Assembly: GCA_947311845.1 (NCBI GenBank)
Contig: CAMZMU010000096.1
Span: 14,809,049-14,873,048 of the forward strand
Source of the DNA: Poa pratensis
Lineage: Eukaryota; Streptophyta; Magnoliopsida; Poales; Poaceae
Reading direction: 5' to 3'
Length of the DNA: 64,000 nucleotides
Part shown: positions 1-11,500 of the stretch, in pieces
Position numbering within the stretch: position 1 is the first letter of the stretch
Layout of the letters: each line of letters opens with the position of its first letter
The notes under the pieces: generated by a model
Told to the model about the DNA's origin: nothing
Database searches by the model: none
The model's input: only the letters and a program-made list of their open reading frames with translations
Made by a program: the position numbers and the translations under genes

Positions 1-226
1 CTTTCTTCTATGTTACACTTTGTGAATTATCATTGAACATCCTTACATTGAATATTTGATATCACTTCATAATCTATCTTGTATATTGCTATTCCTTTGA
101 AGAATGAATCATTTGACTCTATGTAGCAATAGTAATCATCTTTTTCCATTGATAGTATTAAATGCAAAGTCCATGTTAGTTTTATCACCTTCATACTCGA
201 GGACGAGTATAGGTTAAGCTTGGGGA
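1..226 (+). mobile_element. 3' internal end of a gypsy-type LTR retrotransposon
   Basis: This AT-rich non-coding stretch ends in a sequence resembling a Triticeae gypsy-element 3' end: a GAGGACGAG motif near 200, then a purine-rich tract (aagcttgggga, about 217-226) directly before a TG that would open the LTR. No reading frame with recognisable gag-pol domains is present, so it is read as the 3' untranslated part of an element whose body lies left of the window. The assignment rests on the polypurine tract and LTR start pattern only. Confidence 0.55.
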
Positions 227-1943
227 TGTTGATGCATGTAAAATGCATACATGAACTTTGCATTTTATTACTTATATTCAATATTTGCATCATATAAGGG
301 TTATATTTATGTTTTATATTGATTTTGGGGATAATTCACATTTCCCTATTTTTCTGGAATTAACCCTGCACAGGCAGAAAACCCTATTTTCTATATTTTG
401 ATGTTTCAGGGACCCAAACGACGTCCAAATGACCTGAAATTTACGAGCATCAGTTTTTGGAAGGAACAAAGCGTGGGAGCGAAGGAAGCGAACAAACGGA
501 GGCCCGAGGGCCAAGATGAGTGGGCCCACGCGGCCAGATTCCTTGGCCGCGTGGGACCCATCATCTGGGCCTCGTGGCTCCGTTGCCGTCGATCTTTTTT
601 TCGAGCCTCCGTCTTGACCTAAAAACGACTATAAAAATAGTCCCCGACGCACTTCGGAAAGGAGCGCCGCAGAAACACAGAAACCACGAAACAGAGACCT
701 GGAGCTGCAGATTGGAGGGGGAAAACTCCGGCGGGGCGCTGCCGGTGTGGTCTCCATCCTCCAACAACTTCTCCACCGTCTCCATGATGAAGAGGGAGTA
801 GTCCACCCCTGGACTATGGGTTTGTGGAAGTAACTTATGTATCTCTCCTCTCTTGAGCTTCACTAATTAGTACCGTATGAGCTGCTGAACATGATTACGG
901 TCATCTATGTAATACCTTTGTGGTGGATCTTTTTATGAGTTAATATATGTTTGAGATTGCAATGGTTTTGTTTCAGTTATGAAAGTAGATGCATATTATG
1001 TACCCCGTTCTTATTTACTTGTTTGATCAAACTTGTTATGAGAGCGTGTGAGGGGGAACGTGTGCATTAGATGGAGTAACGGGGGTGGCTAGTACGGTGA
1101 ATGTGAGAGTTGTTCCGTGATCCACTTGGGTTTTACCTTACTTTGTTGCCTCACTAGGGATAAAGAAAAATACCTTGCTACCGGAGATGTGGTGTGACCA
1201 TTGCCACTACTCCATGACTAGATCTAGCATGTTCTTATTTTAACTTCATGTCATGAACTTATTGCTATGCTCTGATTTATCTTAATACTAAGGTGTTATG
1301 ATTTAGTTCGCATCTTGGTGGAGTATAAGAGAGATTAATAAACAAAAGATCTCTATGTTAGGACGTGATGCCCATATAATTAGTAACTTGTCAAACCTTG
1401 TTGTTGCAATCTCATATGTCAATTCTAGTGTTCCATTATCTACCACTTTATTAAAGAGAGAGTGCATTTGTGAAACCATGAACCCCGGTCCATTTTTAAT
1501 CATAAGAAACACCTTTCCAACAACTTTTATCCATTTTACATTTTCTGCCATTATTAAATCCGAAAATACAAAAACACTTTTACATCTTGCATTCACATAT
1601 AAAACCCAAAAATATCATTTATCATTGTTTCCACCATCCTTGCATATTTATTTACCATCATTGCATATTTATTTACTGTTTTGCATTTACCTTTATCATA
1701 TCATTCTCACACCTTGTGCTTGACAACCACTTGGTGAGGTTGAGGGCACAAAACAATTTACTTTGTTTGCAGGTTCTCAAGAGAAGGATAAGAAGATAAA
1801 ACCTACACTACTGGTTCCCCGAGAGTTCGATATTAAACCCTCGAGTCACCCCTCGTGGGGAAAACTGTCTTTCCTATACTATACACTCTGCACTTGGAGT
1901 CTCAACCTAACCCATTTTCTTTTAACGCAGGTAACTAAGTTAA
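227..1943 (+). mobile_element. Long LTR of a gypsy-type retrotransposon
   Basis: Starts with TG right after the purine tract and runs about 1.7 kb without coding potential. A TATA-like motif (ctataaaaatag, 629-640) is followed by a GC-rich leader (about 650-790), as expected for LTR promoter and R regions. The end near 1800-1930 has the palindromic gttccccgag / ctcgtggggaa pattern seen near the 3' ends of grass gypsy LTRs. The exact 3' border is not visible because a truncated copia element follows at about 1944. Only one LTR is in the window, so terminal identity cannot be judged. Confidence 0.55.
629..640 (+). promoter_or_regulatory. TATA-like box of the gypsy LTR
   Basis: The sequence ctataaaaatag lies about 400 bases into the LTR and just upstream of a transcribed-looking GC-rich segment. 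Its function is inferred from position. Confidence 0.4.
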
Positions 1944-4900
1944 GGGCCATCAGTATCACGTTTGGATAAAGACAGTTATGAATGTTGTTTTGGACATGAC
2001 AAGTGTGCCATATGGTTTAAAGATGCTTGTGTGGGTATTTCTTTACTTCACGATGAGCTCTATTTGTTATCCTTACGTGAAAAAGTGCATTCTGTGTGTA
2101 ATGTGAGTGAGCAAACTTCCTTGTCGAACAAAGAACAAAAGAAAAGAAAGCGAACTCATGACTCGTCGAAGTTATGGCACTGTCGATTAGGCCATATTTC
2201 GATGGGAAGAATCGAAAACCTCGTTAAAAATGATATTCTTGCTCCGTTAGAGTTCTCAGATATCGAACAATGCATAGATTGCATAAAAGGAAAGTATGTA
2301 AAGCAAATTAAAAAGGGTGCAAACCGAAGTACAGCAACACTAGAAATCATTCACACTGATATTTGTGGACCGTTTTCTGTGAAAAGTGTGGATGGCTATG
2401 ACTCGTTCATAACATTCACAGATGATTACTCCCGATATGGTTATATTTATCCAATTAAAGAAAGATCTGAAGCGTTGGATAAATTTAAAATATTCAAAGC
2501 AGAAGTTGAAAATCAGCATGATAAAAGAATTAAAATAGTCAGGTCCGACCGTGGGGGGGAGTACTACGGTCGGCACACTCCATATGGTCAAGTACCTGAA
2601 CCTTTTGCAAGGTTCTTACAGGAAAATGGAATAGTCGCCCAGTATTCTATGCCGGGCGAACCTCAGCAAAATGGAGTAGCTGAAAGGCGTAACCGTACTC
2701 TTATGGATATGGTGCGCAGCATGATGAGTTATTCCACCCTGCCATTGGGATTATGGATGGAGGCGCTTAAAACCGCCATTCACATTCTCAATAGAGTACC
2801 AAGCAAATCGGTGCCCAAAACACCGTACGAGTTGTGGACAGGGAGAGTTCCCTCTCTGCGCCACTTGAGGGTCTGGGGGAGCCCAGATGAGGCAAAAGTA
2901 TTTAATCCAAATATTGCAAAGTTAGACCCCAAAACAGTAACTTGCCACTTCATTGGCTATCCTGATAGATCAAAAGGTTATCGTTTCTACTGCCCAGACA
3001 GATACACAAAGTTTGTAGAAACGAGACATGCAGTCTTCTTAGAGGACGAAATGATGAGGGGGAGCATGGTAGCTCGAAAAATTGATCTTGAGGAGAAGAG
3101 GGTGTGTGCACCTTTTCCGATGATTCAGGAGCCATTTTTCGCACTACATGTTGTAGCTGCACCGACAATCCCTGATATTGTGGTGCAAGCACCTGTTGTA
3201 ACTCCACCCGTGTCAACTATGGGTGAAGATCAGGAACCTGTCCGTCAGGAGCCGACTGAACCTGTTGTTGAGCATGAAAGGGAGGTGCAGCAGCCACTTC
3301 CAGAGAATGAGACCCTTAGAAGGTCTAAAAGAGCTAAAAGGTCAGCTATTTCTGCTGATTATGTTTATAACATAGAAATAGATCATATGGAAGGTGATCC
3401 CACTTCATATGAAGAAGCCATGAGAAGCCCTCACTCATCGAAGTGGGTGGAGGCAATGGAAGACGAAATGAAATCGATGAGTTCCAACGATGTTTGGGAC
3501 TTAGAGGAAATTCCTTAAGGAGCCAAAACAGTAGGCTGCAAATGGGTCTACAAAAGTAAGTACGACTCCAATGGGAATATAGAAAAGTATAAAGCAGGAC
3601 TTGTGGCAAAAGGCTTTACGCAAAGAGAAGGGGTAGATTACAATGAGACTTTTTCTCCGGTCTCATGTAAGGATTCCTTCATAATCATAATGGCATTAGT
3701 TGCACATTTTGATTTAGAGTTGCATCAAATGGATGTAAAGACGGCATTTCTAAATGGAGATTTAGAAGAAAATGTTTACATGAAACAACCCAAGGGTTTT
3801 TTCATGGAGGGGAAGGAACATATGGGATGCCGTCTAAAGAAATCCATTTATGGATTAAAGCAAGCCTCTAGACAGTGGTATCTAAAGTTTAATGAAACAA
3901 TTAAAAGATTTGGATTTAAAGAGAATGTTGAGGACAACTGCATTTATGCAAAGTTTAAAAGTGGGAAATATATTTTCCTAATTCTATATGTGGATGATAT
4001 CTTGCTTGCTAGCAGTGATGTCAGTCCACTACTAGAAACAAAGAAGTTCTTGTCCTCAAATTTTGATATGAAAGATCTTGGTGAAGCTTCATATGTTTTG
4101 GGCATAGAAATTCACCGAGATAGAAAGAATGGAGTGTTAGTACTATCGCCGAAGGCATATTTTGAAAAAGTTCTTAAAAAGTATAATATGCATAAGTGCA
4201 GTGCCACACCTGCTCCTATAGTCAAGGGCGACAAGTTTGGAAAATTCCAATGTCCTAAGAAACAGTACGAGATCGATCAAATGAAAGGAATACCATATGC
4301 TTCGGCTGTTGGAAGCTTACAGTATGCACAAGTGTGCACTCGCCCTGACTTAGCATTTACCACCGGAGTACTTGGTAGATATCAGGAGAATCCAGGCCCA
4401 GAGCACTGGAAAATGGCAAAGAAAGCTTTGCGTTATGTGCAAGGCACAAAAGGCCTCATGCTAACATATAAAAGATCTGATTCCCTAGAAATAAGAGGGT
4501 ATTCAGATGCAGATTTTGCGGGAGACAAAGATGATAGAAAGTCCACGACAGGATATGTGTTCACTCTCGCAGGAGGGGCTATTTCGTGGAGAAGCTCCAA
4601 ACAGTCAATAGTTGCATCATCTACGATGTATGCAGAATTTATAGCATGTTATGAGGCCACGGGGCAGGCACTACGGCTAAAGAAATTTATACCCGACTTG
4701 AAAGTGGTAGACTGCATTAGCAGACCACTAAAGATGTACTGTGACAACGAGCCCGCAGTATTCTATGCTCACAACAACAAGTCGAGTAATTCTACAAAGC
4801 CAATAGAAATAAAGTATTATGTTGTGAAAGATAAAATCCAGGATCAAACTATAAGTCTTGAGCATATAAAGACAAAGAATATGCTTGCGGATCCGCTTAC

Positions 4901-4967
4901 GAAAGGCTTACCACCCAGCGTGTTCATGAAACACGTAGCCGGCATGAGTTTAATGGAAAGCCTATGA
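1944..4967 (+). pseudogene. 5'-truncated Ty1/copia polyprotein with one in-frame stop
   Basis: The reading frame opens inside the pol region, so gag, protease and the 5' LTR are absent. Domains in order: GAG-pre-integrase with the HxxxC-type zinc site (about 2170-2330), the integrase core (about 2340-2900, with the SDRGGEY segment and the [10 protein letters not shown] motif), reverse transcriptase (about 3520-4200, with the YVDD catalytic motif near 3987), and RNase H (about 4490-4900, with the SDADFAGD and SSTMYAEF segments). A TAA at 3516-3518 interrupts the frame between integrase and reverse transcriptase. The frame resumes unchanged after it and ends at 4967. One nonsense mutation plus 5' loss makes this a dead copy. 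Upstream, the frame fuses directly to the end of a gypsy LTR. Confidence 0.9.
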
Positions 4968-5145
4968 TTTCTGGATCATAAGAGGCCCAAAAGTAACAGG
5001 TTTTGTTTCAAAATAGAAAAGTATATGGTGGCTGTCTGATTCTATCGGCAATTGAGCTGTGACGATGAAACATGCTATATGTACTGATCCGTGATGAAAC
5101 AAGTAAAGTATAAAGTTAAAAGTAAAATTGAGATCAAGGGGAGAA

Positions 5146-5573
5146 TGTTAGATTGATCTCAATTGACCGAGTCCAACGGCTCGATCAACTCCTTGATTAG
5201 CGCCCTGATCGGGGGCGCCCGACCCTTAATGGTCGGTGGGCCCCTGTCGCCAGCGCAATATAAATAGAGGTGGGGGCTGGAGGCACGCCCAACGAGATTC
5301 GCCGTGCTCCTCACACCCCACCAACATACCCATCCGATCTAGGGTTTGCGTTGGGCGACGGAAAGCACCACCGCCGCCACACTGCCCACTCACATCCACG
5401 CTCACGCCGTCGACCACCATGGCCACCGGCTCGAGCTCCTCGAGCCAAGGAGCAGGTATACATCCCTCTCTCTCTCTCCGATCTCTCTCTATCTCTCTCA
5501 GATACACGTTGAGGTTTAACAGACAAAGATATCTACTGTAATTGTCTAGACTAGATGATCTTAATTGAATTAA
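5146..5573 (+). mobile_element. 3' LTR of the copia element
   Basis: A purine tract (aaggggagaa, about 5136-5145) precedes the TGTTAG start of the LTR about 180 bases after the polyprotein stop. A TATA box (tataaata, 5259-5266) and a CT-rich leader (about 5460-5500) fit a short copia LTR. The 3' border is set tentatively at the CA of aattaaca. It could lie further right because no target duplication can be found once the 5' LTR is lost. Confidence 0.65.
5259..5266 (+). promoter_or_regulatory. TATA box in the copia LTR
   Basis: tataaata lies about 115 bases into the LTR, upstream of a leader without coding features. This placement is usual for copia LTR promoters. Confidence 0.5.
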
Positions 5574-5795
5574 CACTGAGATCTTGTTATATCACGTTTG
5601 GAACCCCGTCAAAGGAGAGTTCGTATCTTCTGGAGCCTTGCACGCGATGCCATGCTTCTTGAGCTTTAGATGTGAAGTTCTGATTTGTTATCAAGATGTA
5701 TATAGTAATTTTAGATGAGATGTGATCGGCTTCGTGTGTAATAGTACGAGCGTCTATTTCGCGTGATGTTCAATTATTAACTCGCCAACGTCGCA
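5574..5795. other. No gene seen between copia LTR and LINE tail
   Basis: About 220 bases without a supported reading frame. It contains a second copy of a 13-base word (tatcacgtttgga, 5590-5602) that also occurs where the copia fragment begins (1954-1966). Confidence 0.4.
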
Positions 5796-6075
5796 ATCTC
5801 TCCTCCTCCTTGGTCCTTCTCGCCGCTTGGGAGCTTTGGAATAAAAAAAATGCAAGGGTTTTTTCCGCAAGGTGGCCTCCATGCCATTTAAGGTTCTTGA
5901 TATCATTAAGAAAAGTGCCCCCCTATGGAACGCGGCAAGGACAAAACATTTATGTAATGTTATGCCGCGAAATAGACATTTGTTTCCAAGCTCCGTCATG
6001 CGCTAATTATATTTTGATCTCTTCTTAATCAATGAAATACGCAAAGCTTTTGCCTTGCTTCAATTTTTTTAACTC
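5796..6075 (+). mobile_element. 3' terminal fragment of a LINE
   Basis: A short frame reads AWELWNKKNARVF, the conserved stretch near the C-terminus of plant LINE reverse transcriptases, after the zinc-binding RT-associated domain. It is followed by a tail of the kind common in grass LINEs (ttcttaatcaatgaaatacgcaaagctttt, about 6023-6052) ending in a T-rich stretch. Everything upstream is missing. The same motif occurs on the opposite strand near 47.7 kb. Confidence 0.65.
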
Positions 6076-6298
6076 ATCACTTGTTACCGAAGTTGGAACA
6101 AGCTAGTGAATTACATACAGTTTCATACTTTCACATACCTGATATGAATTCTTAGCTGATGCGACCTTTAACCATCTTGCAAAAATCTATTCCAACTGTG
6201 GTCCACACAATTCACATGTTTCATATATTGCAACATGTCTGTTCCATGTTTAGATTTTAGAATCTGGAGCGAACGAGTTGCCAGCCGTTCAATTTTTT
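6076..6298. other. Intergenic, nothing recognised
   Basis: AT-rich sequence without a supported frame, ending at the left border of a duplicated F-box gene segment. Confidence 0.4.
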
Positions 6299-6824
6299 AC
6301 TCTACGGTGGATGGCTACTAACGTTGCTAGGTGCAAACTCCTGATTGTGTTCGCTTAGGGAACATTCTTTTTTAGGGAACATCCATAGATTTTTCTTTCT
6401 TCCTTTGAAAGCATGCGTGCACATCTTTTCAGAGCTTGCCGAAGAAGTGTGCCAAGGGAGCCGGAGACACCGGCGGGGCATAGCAAAATACCCTTGCACG
6501 GCGATCTTTGTTTCTGGCTATTGACGCCCGCTTCTGGTTAACCTGTACCGGGACGAACAAACCTCGCGCACTGCCTTTGGCCGGTCTCTCCTCCTCCAAC
6601 GTATCCAGCAACAGCTTCCCGCGGCCCAGATCATTGCTAGCCGGCGCAATGGTGTGAGCGTATAGGCCACCGTCATGATAGTCGTTCAGCAGCAGTTGTT
6701 CCCGTTGCAGGCCATGCGGCCGCGCGAGGCGCCGCCCGTGAGGCAGCGTCATCGTCATCACTGGCACCCCGCGTCTGAGTCCGTGATAACGGCCAACGCC
6801 GTACGTCCTGGCCGAAGAACCTTG
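6299..6824 (-). pseudogene. Duplicated 3' part of the F-box gene (left copy)
   Basis: This block is nearly identical to 6896-7419, with an offset of 597 bases. It holds, on the minus strand, the C-terminal F-box-associated coding part (with the GVPVMTMTLPH stretch) and downstream sequence. A 65-codon frame at 6302-6499 is identical in translation to one at 6899-7096. Small indels distinguish the two copies. The left copy has no F-box or upstream coding sequence, so it cannot encode a complete protein. Confidence 0.75.
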
Positions 6825-6895
6825 GATGGCCAACCAAGCAAAGAACCTTATCTTTCCTGGGATTTTAATCTGCCAGATCAACTCCTTGAAGACAC
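6825..6895 (-). mobile_element. LINE fragment between the two F-box 3' copies
   Basis: On the minus strand this short stretch reads WQIKIPGKIRFFAWLAI, which matches the start of the zinc-binding RT-associated domain of plant LINEs (usually WxxKxPxKxxxFxW). It exactly fills the gap between the two copies of the duplicated F-box segment. The fragment may therefore have been caught in the rearrangement that made the duplication. Confidence 0.55.
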
Positions 6896-8609
6896 ACTCT
6901 ACGGTGGATGGCTACTAACGTTGCTAGGTGCAAACTCCTGATTGTGTTCGCTTAGGGAACATTCTTTTTTAGGAAACATCCACAGATTTTTCTTTCTTCC
7001 TTTGAAAGCATGTGTGCACATCTTTTCAGAGCTTGCCGAAGAAGTGTGCCAAGGGAGCCGGAGACACCGGCGGGGCATAGCAAAATACCCTTGCACGGCG
7101 ATCTTTGTTTCTTGCTATTGACGCCCGCTTCTGGTTTAACCTGTACCGGGACGAACAAACCTCGCACACTGCCTTTGGCCGGTCTCTCCTCCACCAACGT
7201 ATCCAGCAACAGCTCCCCGCGGCCAAGATCATTGTTAGCCGGCGCAATGGTGTGAGCGTATAGGCCACCGTCATGATAGTCGTTCAGCAGCAGTTGTTCC
7301 CGTTGCAGGCCATGCGGCCGCGCGAGGCGCCGCTCGTGAGGCAGCGTCATCGTCATCACTGGCACCCCCGCGTCTGAGTCCGTGATAACGGCCAACGCCG
7401 TACGCTCCTGGCCGAAGAAGCCGATGGAAGAGAACTTGCCTGTGGCAAGATGGTTAGGTGGGTGGTTGTACCCCCAGCCCACCAGAGTTCAAACCCCAGG
7501 TTTGACGCTGGTGTTTCTCATTTAAGGCGGAATATTCTTCAGTGGGAGGCGACGTTCCCGTCGACAGCGAGGCGCCCGTGGTGACTTCGTCAATCTCAAG
7601 ACTCGATCCGCCGGCTCAGTCTCTCGGAGGTGCTCATAGGGGTAGGGTGTGCGTGCGTGCGTTCATAGGGGTGAGTGTGTGCGCGTGTATATGAGCGCTT
7701 GCGTTGTACTGTGTTTCGCAAAAAAAAGAAGAAGCCGATGGACTCTGACGTGGCCAACGACGACGTATAAACCTGGTTCCGGAGGAAGCCGACAGACTCT
7801 GACGTGACTTCCTCCGTTGCGACGGGCTCCGACGTGACTTCCTCCGTCCCCATATCGAAGCGAGTGAGCCGGCCGACGCCACCGGTAACAGCGTACCAGT
7901 ACACTGATCCATTGGCGAACACGGGGTCGCCGTGGTACACGCCGCGCATTTTCTCACCGGCTACCTGCACCCTCCTCCAGTTCTCGCCTTCACCGACAGT
8001 GTACACGTACAGATCTTGCCTCGTGAGTCGTGACGTTATACCCCTGGCCCTGGTGGAAGATCTTGTATCTTCTGGAGCTGGGGTCGAAGCCAAAGCAGTA
8101 GGAGACGTGCTCGCGCCACCGCTCCGTCCGCGGGGGCAGCGGCACGGCGCGCGACTCGCCGCTGAAGGGCTCCACGATGTGCATGGCGCGGTTGCGGTGG
8201 CAGCCGTCGAGGAAGCAGAGGAGGCCGTTGCACTGGCCTATCATCTCATCAAACCGGGGCGCGGAGAACGTGGCCGTGAGCCGCCACCGGCCGTCGAAGA
8301 GGAACCCGCTGCCATGATCCGAGAATTTGGTACCGCAAGGTTGGCCGGGAAGAAGACGACGGTGTGGGTCAGCGTCCGTGGTCCGTGGACCAGGTGATCG
8401 TCGATGAAGGCATGGCTGGAGATGATCTCGCGCCACTCCTTGCAGACGCGGCGGAAGCGGCGGAGGTCGCTGGCCGGGAGGCGCACGAGGATGCTGGCGA
8501 GGAGGTCGTATGGGAGGCAAGCGGCGGTGGCAGCAGCGTTGGCGGCATCTCCGGTCTTTGCCTGCTTCTGGATGGGACCTGATCTCGCGGACATTGCAAG
8601 GGCGTGCAT
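6896..8609 (-). pseudogene. F-box protein pseudogene split by a SINE
   Basis: Reads from the ATG at 8607-8609 on the minus strand. An F-box domain (LPYDLLASILVRLPASDLRRFRRVCKEW, about 8440-8520) is followed by an F-box-associated region with the GLLCF and SYCFGFDPSSRRYKI stretches and then YVYTVGEGENWRRV. F-box proteins are substrate receptors of SCF ubiquitin ligases. The frame shifts at least twice (near 8310-8340 and near 8010-8030), and a SINE interrupts it at 7429-7727. The frame before the SINE (SESIGFF) continues after it (GQERTALAVITDSDAG), so the insertion hit coding sequence. A stretch around 7744-7860 contains repeated ACTCTGACGTG-type units. It cannot make a full protein from one frame. 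Confidence 0.8.
7429..7727 (+). mobile_element. tRNA-derived SINE (Au-like) with 15-bp target duplication
   Basis: The insertion is flanked by perfect direct repeats of gaagaagccgatgga at 7414-7428 and 7728-7742. The 5' part has the pol III promoter layout of tRNA-derived SINEs: an A-box-like tggttaggtgg (about 7450) and a B box fitting GWTCRANNC (gttcaaacc, about 7487-7495). The 3' end is an A-run. The wording of the head resembles the Au SINE of Triticeae, though that is from memory. It sits inside an F-box pseudogene in antisense orientation to it. Confidence 0.85.
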
Positions 8610-8639
8610 GAACCTTTACTAGACTAGAGGGCTTTGTCT

Positions 8640-9640
8640 ATCCATGATTGATCACGTACTGACGTACGTTGGAATACATAGCCCTTCGCGCGCGCGGTAG
8701 AAGACGGTCTCCGGATGGAGTACTAGTTAGAGATCGATCCGATCTAGGGCTCTAGTCTGCGATGAGTTTCATAAGGTATAGACAAAGGTTAAATTGGGTA
8801 GAGGAAAAAGGGCGCATCTAGGCCTCGACCGACTGAGATTTCACTAATCTCAGATGCAATCTAGTTACAACAGCTCATACGAAAGGCAATGCAATTTAAT
8901 GGTTTGTGAATTGCAAACCATGTGTAACTAGAAAAAAAACCAATTGTACAACTCAAATCTCAGTTACAACTCACTTGAAAACCCACTTGGAACTCATAGA
9001 TTACATGAAACGCGATACACTAATTATGCCTAGAGAGTCACAGCCTATATGTAACTAAAAAAATCTCAGTTACAGTCCACTTAAAACTTACTACTAGATT
9101 ATACGAATCACGATGTCAATGACTAATGAGGCGACTGAAATTTAGTTCATTCTCATGCGCATGAGAATTAGCAATTACGAAAGAAAAAAATGTAGGTGAG
9201 AACAAACTCACCTACACCCCACCTTTTTTTTCAAGCTTCTCATTTTTATTTCTCCAAAACTAAGAAGTGTACAATCTTTAAGTTTGGTAGGTGAACGATA
9301 CAATAAAAACTATATTTGTGAAAAATAAAGTTAATTTTTTGTAATTCAAATACGTAAAAGCATATTTTATTCAAATAACTATCATTGTGTGCGTGTCTAT
9401 ATCATAGAAAATCCAACTATTTTCTCCATATTTTCTTCCTACTGTTTTAGTGACTTGCAAATTTTCAAATACTTTATGTTCGTTTATTTGAGTGAAAACC
9501 CATAGTTTGAATAGTGAGCGTGCACAAATCTTGATGCAGGCCTGAACATCACTAATAAAGGTGCAGGTGAGCCAGTGCTAAAAACAAAACCAACATAAAT
9601 TTGGGTAAAATATCGGAGGCGACCGCATTGTCACCTTTGT
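8640..9640. repeat. Non-coding region rich in short inverted repeats
   Basis: No supported gene. Several hairpins are visible: ctgagatt / aatctcag (8833-8853), tgtaggtgag / ctcacctaca (9191-9216), and a perfect 20-base palindrome at 9149-9168. Words such as ctcagttaca recur between 8850 and 9100. The region may be remnants of an unclassified repeat. Sequence from about 9220 on is AT-rich and featureless. Confidence 0.45.
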
Positions 9641-11500
9641 AATGATCCAATGGAATGTTTTGAATATTTACATCAGTGCAAGCAGTCCAAAAGGAAAGTG
9701 GTTATGTTCAAAATTGATTTTGAAAAGGCTTTTGATATTACAATTGAACATTCTGCTATCCTAAAAATGCTGGAGTGTAACGGATTCCCTCCAATGGTTA
9801 TTTCTTGGGTTAAGGAAATACTTCACTCTGGCCCTTCCTCTATTCTCATGAATGGAATTCCAGGGAAAATGTTTCACTGCAAAAGAGGGGTTCGACAGGA
9901 GATTCTCTAACTCCTTTGTTATATGTGCTGGGTGGTGACTTGCTGCAGTCATTGCTCAACCTAGCATTGTCAGAAGGAATGCTGCATTTACCAATTCCTG
10001 TGGGAGAGGAATATCCTATTGTCCAATATGCTGATGATACGTTAATTGTACTACCTGTTGATCCTGCACAGTTATCGATTTTCAAGGATATTCTAGAGAA
10101 GTATGCTAAGTTCACTGGGCTCAAGGTCAATTACCATAAATCCTCCATGATTCCAATTAATTTGAACTCTGAAGAAGCTCTGAATTTAGCTCAAATTATG
10201 GATTGCCAAATGGCTTCTATGCCTTTCACATACCTGGGCCTACCAATGGGAACAACCAAGCTAACTATCAAGGATTTGTTGCCCTTGTTGACAGAATTGA
10301 AAGAAGGTTGTCTTCCATTGTATCTTTCATGTCATATGGTGACAGTTTGGTGCTGATTAATTCAGTGCTCTCCTCCTTGCCAACATATTTCATGTGTATC
10401 CTAGTGCTGCCAAAACGAATAATTGAGATTATTGACAAAGCAAGGAGAAGGTGTCTTTGGATGAAAGATAAAAATAAGGAAAGAGTAAATTCCTTGGCTT
10501 CTTGGGACATGGTTTGCAAGCTAAAGGATAAAGAAGTTTAGGCAAAATTAATCTTCAGGTGCAGAAGAGAACCCTGTTATTAAAGCACCTTGATAAATTC
10601 TACAACAATGTAGATTTGCCATGGGTTAATTAAACTCATCAGAGATTCCTACTATTTTGAGGTTGTTCCTCATGTTGTTGTCCTCGGTGGCTCTTTCTGG
10701 TGGAGATCAATCATCCAGATGTCAGAAGGTTGGAGAAAACTCACCAAGTGTGTAGTACGCTCTGGTTCTTCAATCCTTTTCTGGGAGGATTTATGGATGG
10801 ACAAAGTTTTGGTGACCAACTTTCCTAGGCTATATTCATATGCCAGAAATAAATAAGCTTCTGTTAGGGAGATCCTCAGCAGGCCTACTCTTGTCGAAAG
10901 GCTGCACCTGCCACTCTCAGTAAAAGCTTTTCAGGAGTACAATGAGAGGCAACTTGCTTTGGAAGGATATAACCTAACAGACAAGAGTGGTTCTCAGGTT
11001 TTCAAGTACGACAAGGAATGCACTTCGCTCAAATGCCAAATCATGGCCCTTCCAAAAGGCAACTGAAAATAATGATTGTGTTCTATGACATTCTCATGAG
11101 CTAGAGGATAGGACACATCTCTTCTTTGGTTGTCAGTTCAGTGCAAGAATTTGGACTTATCTTCAATCTCAGTGGAATGGTGATTCAATTCACCAATGCT
11201 TATCACAAGCCAAGAAGAGCTTTACTGGACCTTGCTTTGTTGAAATTCTGATTTTTTGCCTGCTGGAAATTTGGGAAAGAGCGCAATGGTTGGATTTCCA
11301 AAGACACAAGGCCCTCATTCAAAGGGTGGAAGGCTGGCTTTGTTTCTGATTTGACCTTGCTTATGCATAGGTTGAAAACTTCTGTTGTTCCTGTTTTGGA
11401 TTTATGGCTTAAGAACCTTCCTTAGTTATTAGCTCTGTAAATTTGTAAGTTTCTGTACAATGTTTAAATTCAAAAGGCTGTGGCGGTCTCTCCTACAGTA
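9640..11500 (+). pseudogene. Degenerate 5'-truncated LINE (reverse transcriptase part)
   Basis: Frames in succession carry non-LTR reverse transcriptase motifs: VVMFKIDFEKAFD (about 9700-9735), a region ending RGVRQ (about 9895), the catalytic YADD (about 10027), and FTYLGLPMG (about 10228). The zinc-binding RT-associated region then decays from about 10540 to 11400. Frameshifts (one within the EKAFD stretch, others near 9905 and 10300) and stops show that it is dead. The endonuclease half is missing. The sequence ends in A-rich bases near 11500. Confidence 0.85.

Noticed and set aside
7434..7530. SINE head read as a true tRNA gene
   Set aside because: The A-box/B-box spacing is tRNA-like, but no cloverleaf with an anticodon stem could be drawn, and the segment is inside an element with a target duplication.
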